Source: DATKZB01 sp035528235
Lineage (GTDB): Bacteria > Planctomycetota > Phycisphaerae > FEN-1346
Length of the DNA: 54,610 nucleotides
Assembly: GCA_035528235.1 (NCBI GenBank)
Contig: DATKZB010000305.1
Location: 1 to 54,610, forward strand
Reading direction: 5' to 3'
Of the stretch, positions 8,286-17,010 are shown piece by piece. The first letter of the stretch is position 1. Each line of letters begins with the position of its first letter. Below the pieces are notes generated by a model that had not been told where the DNA came from, did no database searches, and was given only the letters and a program-made list of their open reading frames with translations. Made by a program: the position numbers and the translations under genes.

Positions 8286-9599
8286 CGTAAAGAGGGCCGG
8301 GTCGCCGGGCATCGCCGTCTCGGCCGGCGTCACGGGCGTGAAGACGACCTTGTCGCCGGCCACCTTGATTTTGCCGACGATGTAGCGGCGCTCGTTGTCG
8401 CTGGTCCCCAGAAGCGAGACGCGGCCCAGCGAGGGCTGGGAGAAGAAGCCGACGCGGACGTCGAAATCGCCCTCCAGGCCGGGCGGCACCGTGACCGTGA
8501 ACGGCCCCTCGACGTACTCGCCCACCGGCCACTTCGACGTGCCGGGGTCGGGCAGGTGGTCGTTCTGGAACTGGATGGCCGCACCCGCCGGGTCGGTGAA
8601 GTGCACGAAGACGCGCCAGTCGGCCTCGACGGTCTTCTCGACCGCCCAGCGATAGGTAATCCGGAACGTGCGGCCGCCGGCGGTCTTGACCTCGGCCGCC
8701 TTGGGGGCCACGGCCACCGCCTCGGCCTTGCCCGACCACTGCTTCCAGTACAGGTGCGGCGGGATGCTATGGTAGTTGAGCGGCCGGCCGATGCCGACGT
8801 GGTCCAGCACGTACTCGGCCGCCTGGTTGATGTCGTACCCATACTTGCCATACATGGCGATACAATCGCGGTAGACCATCTCGAAGAGCGGCACGGGCGC
8901 CGCACCCAGCGCGTCCAGCAGTCCCTTATTGTGGTAGTAGGAGCCGCTGACGCCGGTGAGCCCCTCGAAGAAATCGGCGTGCGGCACGGCCCACTCGCGC
9001 CCGCACTCGCTGCCGAAACTGCCGAAAACCTCGCGGGCGTAGTCCGAAAGGGCCTGCTTGTACTTCATGTCGTCGGCGCGGGTAAGCGGGTGCTCCTTCG
9101 AGAAGCATTCCTGGAGGCCGGCGGCGTAGGTCGTGTCGATGAAGTAGGAGTCGGCGCCCGAGAGTTTCTCGACCGCCGCGAGGTTCTGCGGTCGCTTCGC
9201 CAGGTCGACCGCCCGCCGGGCACAGGTGATGTACGCGCGTCCGCCCGCCCACCGGCCGCCGACGGTGGGCTTGCCGTCCGGGTTCCTCTGGAGGCAACTC
9301 TCGTCCCACGAGGGCGAGTCGCGGTAGATGTCCTGGTAATTGTCGTGCAGCGACAGGATGTACCCGAGTTCTCGGACGCGTCGGCAGCAGCGGGCGAAGG
9401 CCTCGTCGCCGCCGCACTCCGGCGCCGTCGGCAGGACGTCGGGATGCTGGTTGTCGTAGCCGCGATGGATCCACCCGCCCATGATGAAGAGGACCCGCTC
9501 CAGCGCGAGGTCCCGCTTCAGGTGCTCGGCAATCTGGCGGGCCTCGTCGAACGTCCAGTTGACCCGGTGCGATTCCTCCTGGGTGCTCTCGTCGTTCAT
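8253..9599 (-). CDS. DUF5696-type protein, C-terminal fragment of a broken gene
   Basis: 448-aa open frame. It contains the conserved core of the DUF5696 family as I recall it: a barrel-like region with HRGYDNQHPDVLP and HDNYQDIYRDSPSWDE, and a tail that looks like a carbohydrate-binding beta-sandwich. It has no signal peptide and starts in the middle of the family's domain. The piece at 9618-10163 is in the same reading frame and separated only by a TAG stop at 9618-9620 and six further codons. The ORF is therefore probably the 3' part of one original gene beginning at 11788. Its last residues (ADARGKPRG) and stop codon are encoded by a dispersed hairpin repeat. Confidence 0.75.
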   Translation of the reverse strand: MNDESTQEESHRVNWTFDEARQIAEHLKRDLALERVLFIMGGWIHRGYDNQHPDVLPTAPECGGDEAFARCCRRVRELGYILSLHDNYQDIYRDSPSWDESCLQRNPDGKPTVGGRWAGGRAYITCARRAVDLAKRPQNLAAVEKLSGADSYFIDTTYAAGLQECFSKEHPLTRADDMKYKQALSDYAREVFGSFGSECGREWAVPHADFFEGLTGVSGSYYHNKGLLDALGAAPVPLFEMVYRDCIAMYGKYGYDINQAAEYVLDHVGIGRPLNYHSIPPHLYWKQWSGKAEAVAVAPKAAEVKTAGGRTFRITYRWAVEKTVEADWRVFVHFTDPAGAAIQFQNDHLPDPGTSKWPVGEYVEGPFTVTVPPGLEGDFDVRVGFFSQPSLGRVSLLGTSDNERRYIVGKIKVAGDKVVFTPVTPAETAMPGDPALFTRADARGKPRG

Positions 9600-9617
9600 C
9601 TGGCGCGACAGGGTAGA

Positions 9618-10163
9618 CTAGAGTTTGAAGTTGACCGCGCCGAAGTATTTGGCCCGGTCGGCGTGCCCTTTAAGTTTCTCGTCCCAGGTGACCAGCCAGC
9701 CGCGCTCGCGGGCCACCTCGCGGTACGCCGCGGCGATGAGATTGTAGTCGCCCTTGCCCAGAAATGCGACCCGCGCCGCCCGGGCCGACTTGCGGAGCAC
9801 CAGCGACAGCCCCAGCACCTGCCGGCCCAGGTAGTAACCCGTGCCATCGGCACGGCTCACCTCGGCCACGACGTACGGGTCGTCCCACGTTACCAGGGCG
9901 GCCGCGCCGGCCTTGACGATGCCCACCATCGCCATGTGGCAGCCCTCGTAGGCGTACGTGTCGAAGGCGTGGCGGACGGGGCGGGTACCCTTGGCCGGAA
10001 TCAACAGGCCCTCGCGGACCGGCACGACGACGTACCCCTGGTCCGCGCCGCTGGTGGTCCAGAGGGCCTCGTCAAGCAGGCGGATGTGTTCGACGGAAGC
10101 GGGGTCGGCGGCGTCCCAGGCGAAATCGAGGGCCTTGCCACCCGGGGCCGCCGCAACGGTCAC
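9618..10163 (-). CDS. DUF5696-type protein, middle fragment of a broken gene
   Basis: A 181-aa open frame from GTG at 10163 with no ribosome-binding site, so this is unlikely to be a true start. The same frame is open up to about 10230, where it meets the 10-A tract (minus strand) that ends the upstream ORF's frame. It reads as the N-terminal beta-rich part of a DUF5696 protein and ends NFKL-stop. The codon at 9618-9620 is TAG; from memory of the family a Trp is expected here, so a TGG-to-TAG change is likely. Joined to both neighbours it restores a continuous domain. Confidence 0.6.
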   Translation of the reverse strand: MTVAAAPGGKALDFAWDAADPASVEHIRLLDEALWTTSGADQGYVVVPVREGLLIPAKGTRPVRHAFDTYAYEGCHMAMVGIVKAGAAALVTWDDPYVVAEVSRADGTGYYLGRQVLGLSLVLRKSARAARVAFLGKGDYNLIAAAYREVARERGWLVTWDEKLKGHADRAKYFGAVNFKL

Positions 10164-10204
10164 GCGGACCCACGCGTCGGGCTTCTCGGGGACGGGACGG
10201 AAGG

Positions 10205-11788
10205 TCAGTTCGAGCGCGCTACCGTCTTTTTTTTTTCGGCGTCACAGGGGCCCAAGACGAGGTCCTGGGCCTTGCCGTCGACCGTCATGCGGACGCGCCC
10301 GAATCCCCCCTTCCGGCCGTCGGAGCACCACGTCACGCCTCCCGCCCGGTCGGCGATTCGGTACCCGCCCGTTTCCGTGCGGACGGTGAACTCCAGGTCG
10401 GCGGTCTGGAGCGAGGCGGGCCCGGCCGCGCCGGCCGGGCCGGCTTCGCCCTTGGCGCCGGCGGCCTTCTTCGCCTTCAGGGCCTCGCGGAGCGACCGGC
10501 TCATGTAGGGCGGCTGGTGGCGGGTCATCTCGGCCAGGAGTTTAAAGAACCCGTACTTGCGGAGGCTCGAGATGCCCCAGTCGACCGGCACGCTCTGGTA
10601 CCCCTCGCTGAAGCCCTCTTCCTTCTTCCGGAAGTCGAAGAACCCCCAACCGGCGTACTCGCTGACAGCGGCAATCATGTTGTTGTCGGGCTGGTCGAAG
10701 TCGTAGTGATCGTCTTCGTTGAAGAGGATGGGCTTCTCATTGCCGCCCATCCGCTTGCGGGTGGCCTGGACCATGCGTCGGATGCCGGCGGGCTCGCCGA
10801 CACCGTTGCCGTGCAGCAGGACGAAGTCGCCGGCCCGGACGATGTCGTTCGGCGGCAGGGCCCCGCCGCCCATGCTCACGCTCACCAGCAGCCGCCCGGC
10901 CGGGCTCTTGACCTTGCCCTCGCTGCGTTTCTGGACGAGTTCGATGAGTTCCTTGACGCGTTGCTGGGTGAGGATGGCGTGGTCGTACTGGCGGACGTTG
11001 CACTCGTTGCAAATCTCCACCAGGACGTTCGTGTACTTTTTCTCGATGAGCCAGTCGGTGGCGTCCTCGGTGGCCCGGATGACCGACCGTTCATCCCAGA
11101 TGCGCTCATCCTGACCGAAGTAGAAGTACCCCAGGATGACCACCATGCCGAGTTCGTCGGCCTTGTCGATGATGCTCTCCAGCCGCGCCAGGTAATCGGC
11201 CCGCAGGCGGCCGTCGGCCTCGAACGCCGAATGGTGCCACGGCTGGACCGCGCTGTACCCCTCGGGGCTCCCGCCCTGGAGGTTGATCGTAAAGGCCAGC
11301 AGGCCGTGCGCCCGCCACGTGGGCATGGCCCGGATAAACTCGTGCGTGTTGCGCTCGGCGTCCCACGGCCCGTCGGGGTACTTCCAGCGCGAGCGCGTCT
11401 CGGGGTTGCGGTCGTCGAAGACGCCCTGCACCAGGCGGGCGTTCATCAGCAGGCCTTCGATCTTGTACTGCTTGTCTTTCGGCGCGCTGCGGGGCCAGCC
11501 GCGGCCCGGATACGTCGGCCTCTCGTTAATCTGGAAGGCGTTCTTGGCGATGCTGACCGTCGTCTTCCGCTGCATTTCCGGGTCCTCCAGCAGCGTCTGG
11601 TCCACCGTCACGGGGGCCTCTTCGGCCGGGGGCTTCCCGCCCGGCTTAGCAGGCGGCGCGGTCGCGGCAGGCTGAGGCGGCCTGGGAGGAAGCGGCCCCG
11701 GCGGCCTGCCCGCCCAGCACGGTTCCCCGGCCAGCAGACCGCACGCCAGGACTATCCCAGCCGCAAGCCATACCCGTGAGCAACACAT
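10205..11788 (-). CDS. Secreted glycoside-hydrolase-like protein, N-terminal part of a GH-DUF5696 fusion
   Basis: 527 aa from ATG at 11788. The start was chosen because it gives a clear signal peptide (residues 1-26, ending PCWA); the open frame upstream to 12919 is antisense to another gene. A Pro-rich linker (27-58) leads to a (beta/alpha)8-like cellulase-clan domain at about 85-435. Glu in EICNE (258-262) and Glu358 in PILFNEDD look like the acid/base and nucleophile. An Ala/Gly/Lys linker at about 445-465 precedes the beginning of a DUF5696 domain, which is cut off at a 10-A tract (10227-10236) followed by seven out-of-frame codons and TGA. With one extra A the frame continues into the 9618-10163 piece. 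Confidence 0.7.
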   Translation of the reverse strand: MCCSRVWLAAGIVLACGLLAGEPCWAGRPPGPLPPRPPQPAATAPPAKPGGKPPAEEAPVTVDQTLLEDPEMQRKTTVSIAKNAFQINERPTYPGRGWPRSAPKDKQYKIEGLLMNARLVQGVFDDRNPETRSRWKYPDGPWDAERNTHEFIRAMPTWRAHGLLAFTINLQGGSPEGYSAVQPWHHSAFEADGRLRADYLARLESIIDKADELGMVVILGYFYFGQDERIWDERSVIRATEDATDWLIEKKYTNVLVEICNECNVRQYDHAILTQQRVKELIELVQKRSEGKVKSPAGRLLVSVSMGGGALPPNDIVRAGDFVLLHGNGVGEPAGIRRMVQATRKRMGGNEKPILFNEDDHYDFDQPDNNMIAAVSEYAGWGFFDFRKKEEGFSEGYQSVPVDWGISSLRKYGFFKLLAEMTRHQPPYMSRSLREALKAKKAAGAKGEAGPAGAAGPASLQTADLEFTVRTETGGYRIADRAGGVTWCSDGRKGGFGRVRMTVDGKAQDLVLGPCDAEKKKTVARSN

Positions 11789-12067
11789 AGCCGTTCGCCT
11801 TTCCCCATGACCCGCCACGCGCGTTCGGAAACCGGGCCTACACCACCGCCGCCGCCGCGAGCCATCGGTCCCCGCCCGCGGCCAACCAGGAAGTACATCG
11901 GACCCTCGTTGACTGAAACCCGGTCGGCCCCCCCCCCGGTTTCCCAAAATCCGGTCTTGACAGTCCCCTCGGCGGGTGGTAGCCAGATGCCCATTGCACG
12001 CCCGGCCCGTGCTTCGCCGCCGCCTGTCGGCGGGGAACCCGTGGCGGCGTGCCGCCTGGGAGGCGTC

Positions 12068-12790
12068 GTGGCCCGATATCGCAGCCCGCTGATGGTGCCG
12101 TCCGCAGCGCGGCAGGGCCTGGCTGCCTTGGCGGCCGTGGCGGCCCTGGCGGCGTGCGGATGCGGGGGGCCGCCGTCCGATTCCGCCCTGTCCGATTCTG
12201 CCGCGCCACCGGCGCCGGCCCCCGACGCCCCCGCCCGGCCCGCCGTTCTGCTGATTCAGGGATGGTACCGGACCCAGGACGGCCGGCCCATCGGCCGCGG
12301 GGCGGTTCTGGCCAGCCATCGGGAGGGCGAGCGCGGCTACGAATTGTACGGCCGGAGCAGCGGCACCCTTGCCCTGTGGCTGGGCGACGGCCGACAGCCG
12401 CGCGAGGTCGTATCGCCCCAGGTCTACACCGAGAGCGGCCAGTGGGTCTACTTTGCCGTCTCTTTCGCGGGGACCGACGAGGCCGACGACGCCGCCCCGA
12501 CCAAGCCCGGCCGCATCGCCTTCTACAAGGGCACCGACAGGACGCCGGTCCGCCTGGCGCACCAAGCCGCCGTCGAGTGGGCCGTGCCGCGCGACCTGCC
12601 CGGAGAAGTCTCCATCGGCGCCCGGGCCGACGGGTCCAGGGCCTTCGCCGGGAACCTGAAGGGCCTGCGCGTCATGGCCGGGACGCTGGGTCCCGACCTG
12701 GCGTCCATCGAGAAACGCCGCCGCGACGACCTGGCCGACGACCGGCTCGGGCCGCCCGACCGGTCTCCCGGGACCCGTTCCCCCGATTAA
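12068..12790 (+). CDS. Lipoprotein with LamG-like jellyroll domain
   Basis: About 240 aa from GTG at 12068, preceded by GGGAGG four bases upstream. ATG at 12092 is the alternative; the frame is open back to 11807 but is Pro/Arg-rich and non-coding in character. A lipoprotein signal ends in LAAC, followed by a low-complexity Pro/Ala spacer. The remaining ~170 residues (GTLALWLGDG, SGQWVYFAVSF, GRIAFYKGTD, LPGEVSIGARADG, FAGNLKGLRV) have the pattern of a concanavalin/LamG beta-sandwich that binds carbohydrate or other surface ligands. It ends before a hairpin-repeat pair and lies divergent from the fusion gene. The exact role is unknown. Confidence 0.65.
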   Translation: MARYRSPLMVPSAARQGLAALAAVAALAACGCGGPPSDSALSDSAAPPAPAPDAPARPAVLLIQGWYRTQDGRPIGRGAVLASHREGERGYELYGRSSGTLALWLGDGRQPREVVSPQVYTESGQWVYFAVSFAGTDEADDAAPTKPGRIAFYKGTDRTPVRLAHQAAVEWAVPRDLPGEVSIGARADGSRAFAGNLKGLRVMAGTLGPDLASIEKRRRDDLADDRLGPPDRSPGTRSPD

Positions 12791-12810
12791 CCCTACAGCG
12801 CCACTTGTCG

Positions 12811-12881
12811 CGCGGCGGCCTTCCCAGGCCGCCGCGATCGGGCCTGACGCATGTTCCTGGCGGCCTAGGAAGGCCGCCAGG
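12811..12881. repeat. Paired-hairpin repeat (GGCGGCC-type), left copy beside the mannosidase gene
   Basis: Two perfect 10-bp-stem hairpins: 12811-12836 (outer stem CGC/GCG, loop TTCCCA) and 12856-12881 (outer stem CCT/AGG, loop TAGGAA). A near-identical copy in opposite orientation lies at 15893-15963 on the other side of the GH38 gene. Confidence 0.9.
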
Positions 12882-12967
12882 CGGGAGGAAGTGGCGAATT
12901 GGCGATGTAGGATTGACATGGTTGAACCGCAACCTACACAGGAAACCTTGAAAGGGAGTCGTCACAC

Positions 12968-15859
12968 ATGTCCAAGCAGCAGCGAAGCGAGTTGAAGACG
13001 GCGTTGGGTCGCCTGGTGGACCGCCGTAACCACTTGGCCGAACGCATCCTGGCGGAACTCGAGTTCGTCGAGGGCCTGGCGTCGCTTCATCCGACCAAGG
13101 CCGCGCGATGGACCCGCCTGGCCGACCAGGCCGCCGGCGTCGTCGCCAAGGCCCTGGCCTCCGGCCGCCTCGACCGTCTCGACAAGGCCGTCGGGGACGC
13201 CGAGGCGATTCTCGCGCCCGTCGGCAAGACGGCCAAGACCTACACGATCCACTGCGTCGGCCACGCGCACATCGACATGAACTGGATGTGGTCGTGGGCC
13301 GAGACGGTGGCGTGCGCCAACGACACGTTCCTGACGATGCTGAAACTGATGGACGAGTTTCCGGACTTCTGTTTCACGCAGAGCCAGGCGTCGGTGTACG
13401 CCATCCTGTGCGACTATAACGCCGAGAGGCTCGAGGCCGTCCGCCGCCGCGTCGCCGAGGGGCGGTGGGAGGTGGCCGCGTCGCACTGGGTCGAGGGCGA
13501 CAAGAACATCGCCGCCGGCGAGGCACTGGCCCGGCACCTCCTGTACACCCGCCGGTTCATCAAGGAGACGCTGGGCCTGGAGGCCGACGACGTCCTCATC
13601 GACTGGTCGCCCGACACCTTCGGCCACGCCCACACCATTCCGACGATCAACTCGCGCGGCGGCGTGCGCCACTACTACATGTGCCGCGGAGGCGCCGACC
13701 CCAAGCCCCCCGTCTTCTGGTGGCAGGGACCCGACGGCGCCCGCATCCTCGTGAACCTGGAGACCACCTGGTACAACGATCACATCGGCCCGCACAACGC
13801 CCAGGCCATGCTGGCCTTCTGCGCGAGGACCGGCATCCGGGACTGGATGAACGTTTACGGCGTGGGCGACCACGGCGGCGGACCCACCCGGCGCGACATC
13901 CTCCGGGCCATCGACATGAATACCTGGCCCATCTTCCCGGCGTTCCGGTTTTCGACGACCCGCCGGTACTTCCCCCTTCTCGAAAAGCACGCCCAGGCCT
14001 GGCCCGTTCTCGACGGCGAACTCAACTTCGAGTTCACCGGCTGCTACACCTCCCAGGCCGCCATCAAGCACGCCAACCGTTTCGGCGAGAACTACTGCCT
14101 GGAGGCCGAGGCCGCCGCCGCCGTCGCCCGCCGGGCCGTCGGACGGCCCGTGCCCGCCGAGGCCATCCGCGAGTCGTGGATCAACACCCTCTTCGGCCAC
14201 TTCCACGACATCCTGCCCGGCTCCGGCAACCGGATGACGCGCGAGTGGCAGATGGGCCTCTTCCAGCGGACCACGGCCGCCACCGGCATCATCAAGACCG
14301 AGTCGCTTCGGGCCATCGCCGCCCAGGCCGACACCTCGTTCGCCGGCCAGGCCGCTCCGCCCGACGAGACGCCCGACCGGGCCGGCACAGCCATCGGCGG
14401 CGGCCCCGGGCGCGGCACGATGCTGGGCGGCGTCACCACGGCCGGCCACGTCACCCACGGGCCGCGCGCCTTCCTCGCCTTCAACCCCACCGCCTGGCCG
14501 CGCAACGAAATCGTCACGGCCACCCTTTGGGACGTCGAGACCGGCGAGCCGGGCGCCGCCAAGAAGACGTTCGTCGTCCACACGCCCGATGGCAAGACGC
14601 TGCCCGCCCAGCGGACCGCCGACGGCGGCTACTGGGGCCATCAGTACGTCGACGTGGCCTTTCCGGCATCGGTCGGCGCCCTGGGATACGCGGCCTGCGC
14701 CGTCGCGGAAGGCGACGCGCCGGCGCCCAAGGGCGGCGTGACGTGCGGCGGCGGATTCCGCGGCGGCGAACAGCAGCCCGTCGGCGACTTCACCCTTGAG
14801 AACGAGCACCTCGCCGTCGCCTTCGACCGGCAAACGGGCGGCATCGTCCGACTCCTCGACAAGGCCACCGGCCGCGACCTCGCATCGCCCGACGCCCCGC
14901 TGGCCCTGCTGGAATACGTCCTCGAGCGGCCGCGCGGCATGTCGGCGTGGGTCCTGGGCGACCCGAAGGAGCAGCGGTGCCCGCTGGCGCTGGACGCCTT
15001 CGGACCGGGCCTCGCGGGGCCGTACGTCGCCTCGATGGTCGCCAAACTCAAGGTCAACCAGTCCGACGTCAAGGTGACGTACACGCTGAGGGCCGGGCAG
15101 GGGCAACTCGACGTCGCCGTCGAGGCCCACTGGGTCGAGATCGGCGGCAAGGAGACGGGCGTGCCGGCGCTGCGCATGCGGTTTCCGCTGGCGCTGGCGG
15201 CCGCCAAGGCCCGATACGAAATCCCCTTCGGCAGCATCGAGCGCGACCTGAACCGCGGCCAGGAAGTGCCCGCCCTGCGATGGGCCGACGTCACCGGCAA
15301 GGCCCCCGGCGGGGCCCGAGGCGGGATGGCCCTCTTGAACGACTCCAAGTATGGACATTCGCTCGATGGCTCGACGCTGCGGCTGACCCTCATCCGCTCG
15401 ACGTACGAGCCCGACCCCCTGCCCGAGGTCGGCGACCACGCCATCCGCATGGCCCTCGTGCCGCACGGCAAAGACCTGCCGGTAGCCGACCTGGTGCGGC
15501 TGGGTGCGGCGTTCAACCACCAGCTGCTGATCGTGAGCACCGACGTCCACGCCGGCCGGTTGCCGGCGACCGCATCGGCCGTCGCCGCGGCGCCCACCAA
15601 CGTCGTCGTATCGTCGGTCCGCGCGGCGCAGGACGACGACGCCGTCATCATCCACCTCTTCGAGACCGCCGGCAAGAAGACCGCCGCCAAGGTCACGCTG
15701 AACGCCGACCTCCTGGGCACGCCGGCCGACGCCGTTGAGGTGGACCTGCTGGAGCGGCCCGTCGAAAAGCCCACCGCCAAGGCGGCGCCCGGCGGGTTTC
15801 AGGTAACGGTGCCCGCCCGCGGCATCGCCGCCGTCAAGGTGAGGTTCCGTGAGGCCTAA
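12968..15859 (+). CDS. Alpha-mannosidase, glycoside hydrolase family 38
   Basis: 963 aa, a normal length for bacterial GH38. Family 38 hydrolyses alpha-linked mannose with retention, using a Zn ion. Motifs are VGHAHIDMNWMWSW at about residues 96-109 (metal ligands His and Asp), DWSPDTFGHAH at about 214-224 with the nucleophile Asp, and GVGDHGGGPTRRD near 298. The C-terminal half is the beta-sandwich region. There is no signal peptide, so it is cytoplasmic and probably trims imported manno-oligosaccharides. The start has AAAGGGAG upstream. The gene stands alone on the plus strand between inverted copies of a hairpin repeat, and its stop overlaps the next ORF by 11 bases. Confidence 0.93.
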   Translation: MSKQQRSELKTALGRLVDRRNHLAERILAELEFVEGLASLHPTKAARWTRLADQAAGVVAKALASGRLDRLDKAVGDAEAILAPVGKTAKTYTIHCVGHAHIDMNWMWSWAETVACANDTFLTMLKLMDEFPDFCFTQSQASVYAILCDYNAERLEAVRRRVAEGRWEVAASHWVEGDKNIAAGEALARHLLYTRRFIKETLGLEADDVLIDWSPDTFGHAHTIPTINSRGGVRHYYMCRGGADPKPPVFWWQGPDGARILVNLETTWYNDHIGPHNAQAMLAFCARTGIRDWMNVYGVGDHGGGPTRRDILRAIDMNTWPIFPAFRFSTTRRYFPLLEKHAQAWPVLDGELNFEFTGCYTSQAAIKHANRFGENYCLEAEAAAAVARRAVGRPVPAEAIRESWINTLFGHFHDILPGSGNRMTREWQMGLFQRTTAATGIIKTESLRAIAAQADTSFAGQAAPPDETPDRAGTAIGGGPGRGTMLGGVTTAGHVTHGPRAFLAFNPTAWPRNEIVTATLWDVETGEPGAAKKTFVVHTPDGKTLPAQRTADGGYWGHQYVDVAFPASVGALGYAACAVAEGDAPAPKGGVTCGGGFRGGEQQPVGDFTLENEHLAVAFDRQTGGIVRLLDKATGRDLASPDAPLALLEYVLERPRGMSAWVLGDPKEQRCPLALDAFGPGLAGPYVASMVAKLKVNQSDVKVTYTLRAGQGQLDVAVEAHWVEIGGKETGVPALRMRFPLALAAAKARYEIPFGSIERDLNRGQEVPALRWADVTGKAPGGARGGMALLNDSKYGHSLDGSTLRLTLIRSTYEPDPLPEVGDHAIRMALVPHGKDLPVADLVRLGAAFNHQLLIVSTDVHAGRLPATASAVAAAPTNVVVSSVRAAQDDDAVIIHLFETAGKKTAAKVTLNADLLGTPADAVEVDLLERPVEKPTAKAAPGGFQVTVPARGIAAVKVRFREA

Positions 15860-16970
15860 TCCTATACAACACGGCTTCGTTACTTCATGCCGCCTGGCGG
15901 CCTTCCTAGGCCGCCAGGAACATGCGCCGGGCCTGATCGCGGCGGCCTGGGAAGGCCGCCGCGCGATAGGTTGCGTCGCAGGCCTGCTCCTGCTCGCGGC
16001 GCTGGGCGCGGCCGCGCCGGCGGAAGAGGCGCCGGCCGTCGCCGTGACGGTGTCGCGCGTCGGGCCCGACGTGCCGGCGTGTCCCGGCGAGGCGGTGCCG
16101 CTTCGCCTGGCGCTGGTGAACCGCACGGGCCGGCCCGTCATGCTGCCCGACTGGGAACTCTTTGCCGAGATGATCGACGTGGCCGTCCGCATCGCCGACT
16201 TCCCCGGCGCCGGCGGCGAGGCCGCCCCCGACCGGCCAGCCAGCCTCTGGGAGGGCCGGCCGTTTCAGAAGCGCGATTTCCGGGCCCTGGCGCCCGGCGA
16301 AACGATTATCGACCGCGCCGCAACGCCCGTGCTTCCGGGCAAGATGCGCGTGACCGTGACCCTGTCCAACCCGCTCGACACCTACCGCTCGCTGACCGAC
16401 GGCAAGACCCTGCGCATCGAGAACGGGTGGAAAGGCCTGGCCCAGGCCGCGCTGACGGTCGACGTGACGGCGGCCGAGTCGCCCGCCATGAAGGTCCGCT
16501 ACGCCGACTATCGCGAGCGTCTGGCCGACCCGCTGGTGCCGGCCGAACAAAAGGGCCGCCTGCTCGACGCCGTGGCCCGCGAGGGGCATTACCTGGCGGC
16601 CCGGTTCCTCCGCCAGGCGGCCGCGAACCTTCGGCCCGGGCCGATGCGCGACGCCGCCATCGACGGCCTGCTGCGGCTGGCCAAGGCCGGCCCCGGCTAC
16701 GAACACATCCCCTGCCTGCTCCAGGCCCTGGGCGACCCGAACGTGGCGCAGCCCCAACGCGAGCAGTTGCTGGCGTGGGCCGCCGAGTCGCTCATCCGCA
16801 AGGGACGCCTCAGCGTTGCCGACCAGGCCGACTACACCTGGCCCGACGCCCTTCAGCGCACGGCACGCGAGGCCATCGAGAGCGCGACCAAGGACCGCAA
16901 CCCGTACTTCGCGGCCCGGGCCCGGGAAGCACTCAAGCAAGAGGCCCGGGCGATCGCGCCGCCGCCCTGA
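15849..16970 (+). CDS. Secreted protein of unknown function with repeat-derived N-terminus
   Basis: 373 aa if it starts at GTG 15849, which overlaps the GH38 stop and has GGTGAGG just upstream. Residues about 15-40 are encoded by the hairpin repeat at 15893-15963. A signal-peptide-like hydrophobic stretch (VAGLLLLAALGAAAPA) then follows, an unusual distance from the start, so the repeat may have displaced the original start. The mature protein has a beta-sandwich-like N-terminal half (VTVSRVGPDVPACPGE, PLRLALVNRTGRPVMLPDWE) and a helical C-terminal half suggestive of HEAT-like repeats. I do not recognise a family. Start-site confidence is low; coding potential after about 15970 is good. Confidence 0.65.
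   Translation: MRPNPIQHGFVTSCRLAAFLGRQEHAPGLIAAAWEGRRAIGCVAGLLLLAALGAAAPAEEAPAVAVTVSRVGPDVPACPGEAVPLRLALVNRTGRPVMLPDWELFAEMIDVAVRIADFPGAGGEAAPDRPASLWEGRPFQKRDFRALAPGETIIDRAATPVLPGKMRVTVTLSNPLDTYRSLTDGKTLRIENGWKGLAQAALTVDVTAAESPAMKVRYADYRERLADPLVPAEQKGRLLDAVAREGHYLAARFLRQAAANLRPGPMRDAAIDGLLRLAKAGPGYEHIPCLLQALGDPNVAQPQREQLLAWAAESLIRKGRLSVADQADYTWPDALQRTAREAIESATKDRNPYFAARAREALKQEARAIAPPP
15893..15963. repeat. Paired-hairpin repeat (GGCGGCC-type), right copy inside the start of the next ORF
   Basis: Hairpins at 15893-15918 and 15938-15963 are the reverse complement of the pair at 12811-12881, including most of the 19-base spacer. Similarity extends a few bases on each side, giving inverted repeats of roughly 85-90 bases around the mannosidase gene. 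Confidence 0.9.
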
Positions 16971-17010
16971 CGCCCGGGCATCGTTTAGAGCGTCTTGAGA
17001 TTGAGTCTTT

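Noticed and set aside
9618..9620. Recoding of TAG as an amino acid
   Set aside because: TAG ends other intact genes in the window (for example ferredoxin oxidoreductase beta), and the same gene has a frameshift, so decay or sequence error is the simpler explanation.
10205..12919. A 904-residue protein including sequence upstream of 11788
   Set aside because: The upstream part is antisense to the LamG-like lipoprotein gene and a repeat; ATG 11788 gives a clean signal peptide.
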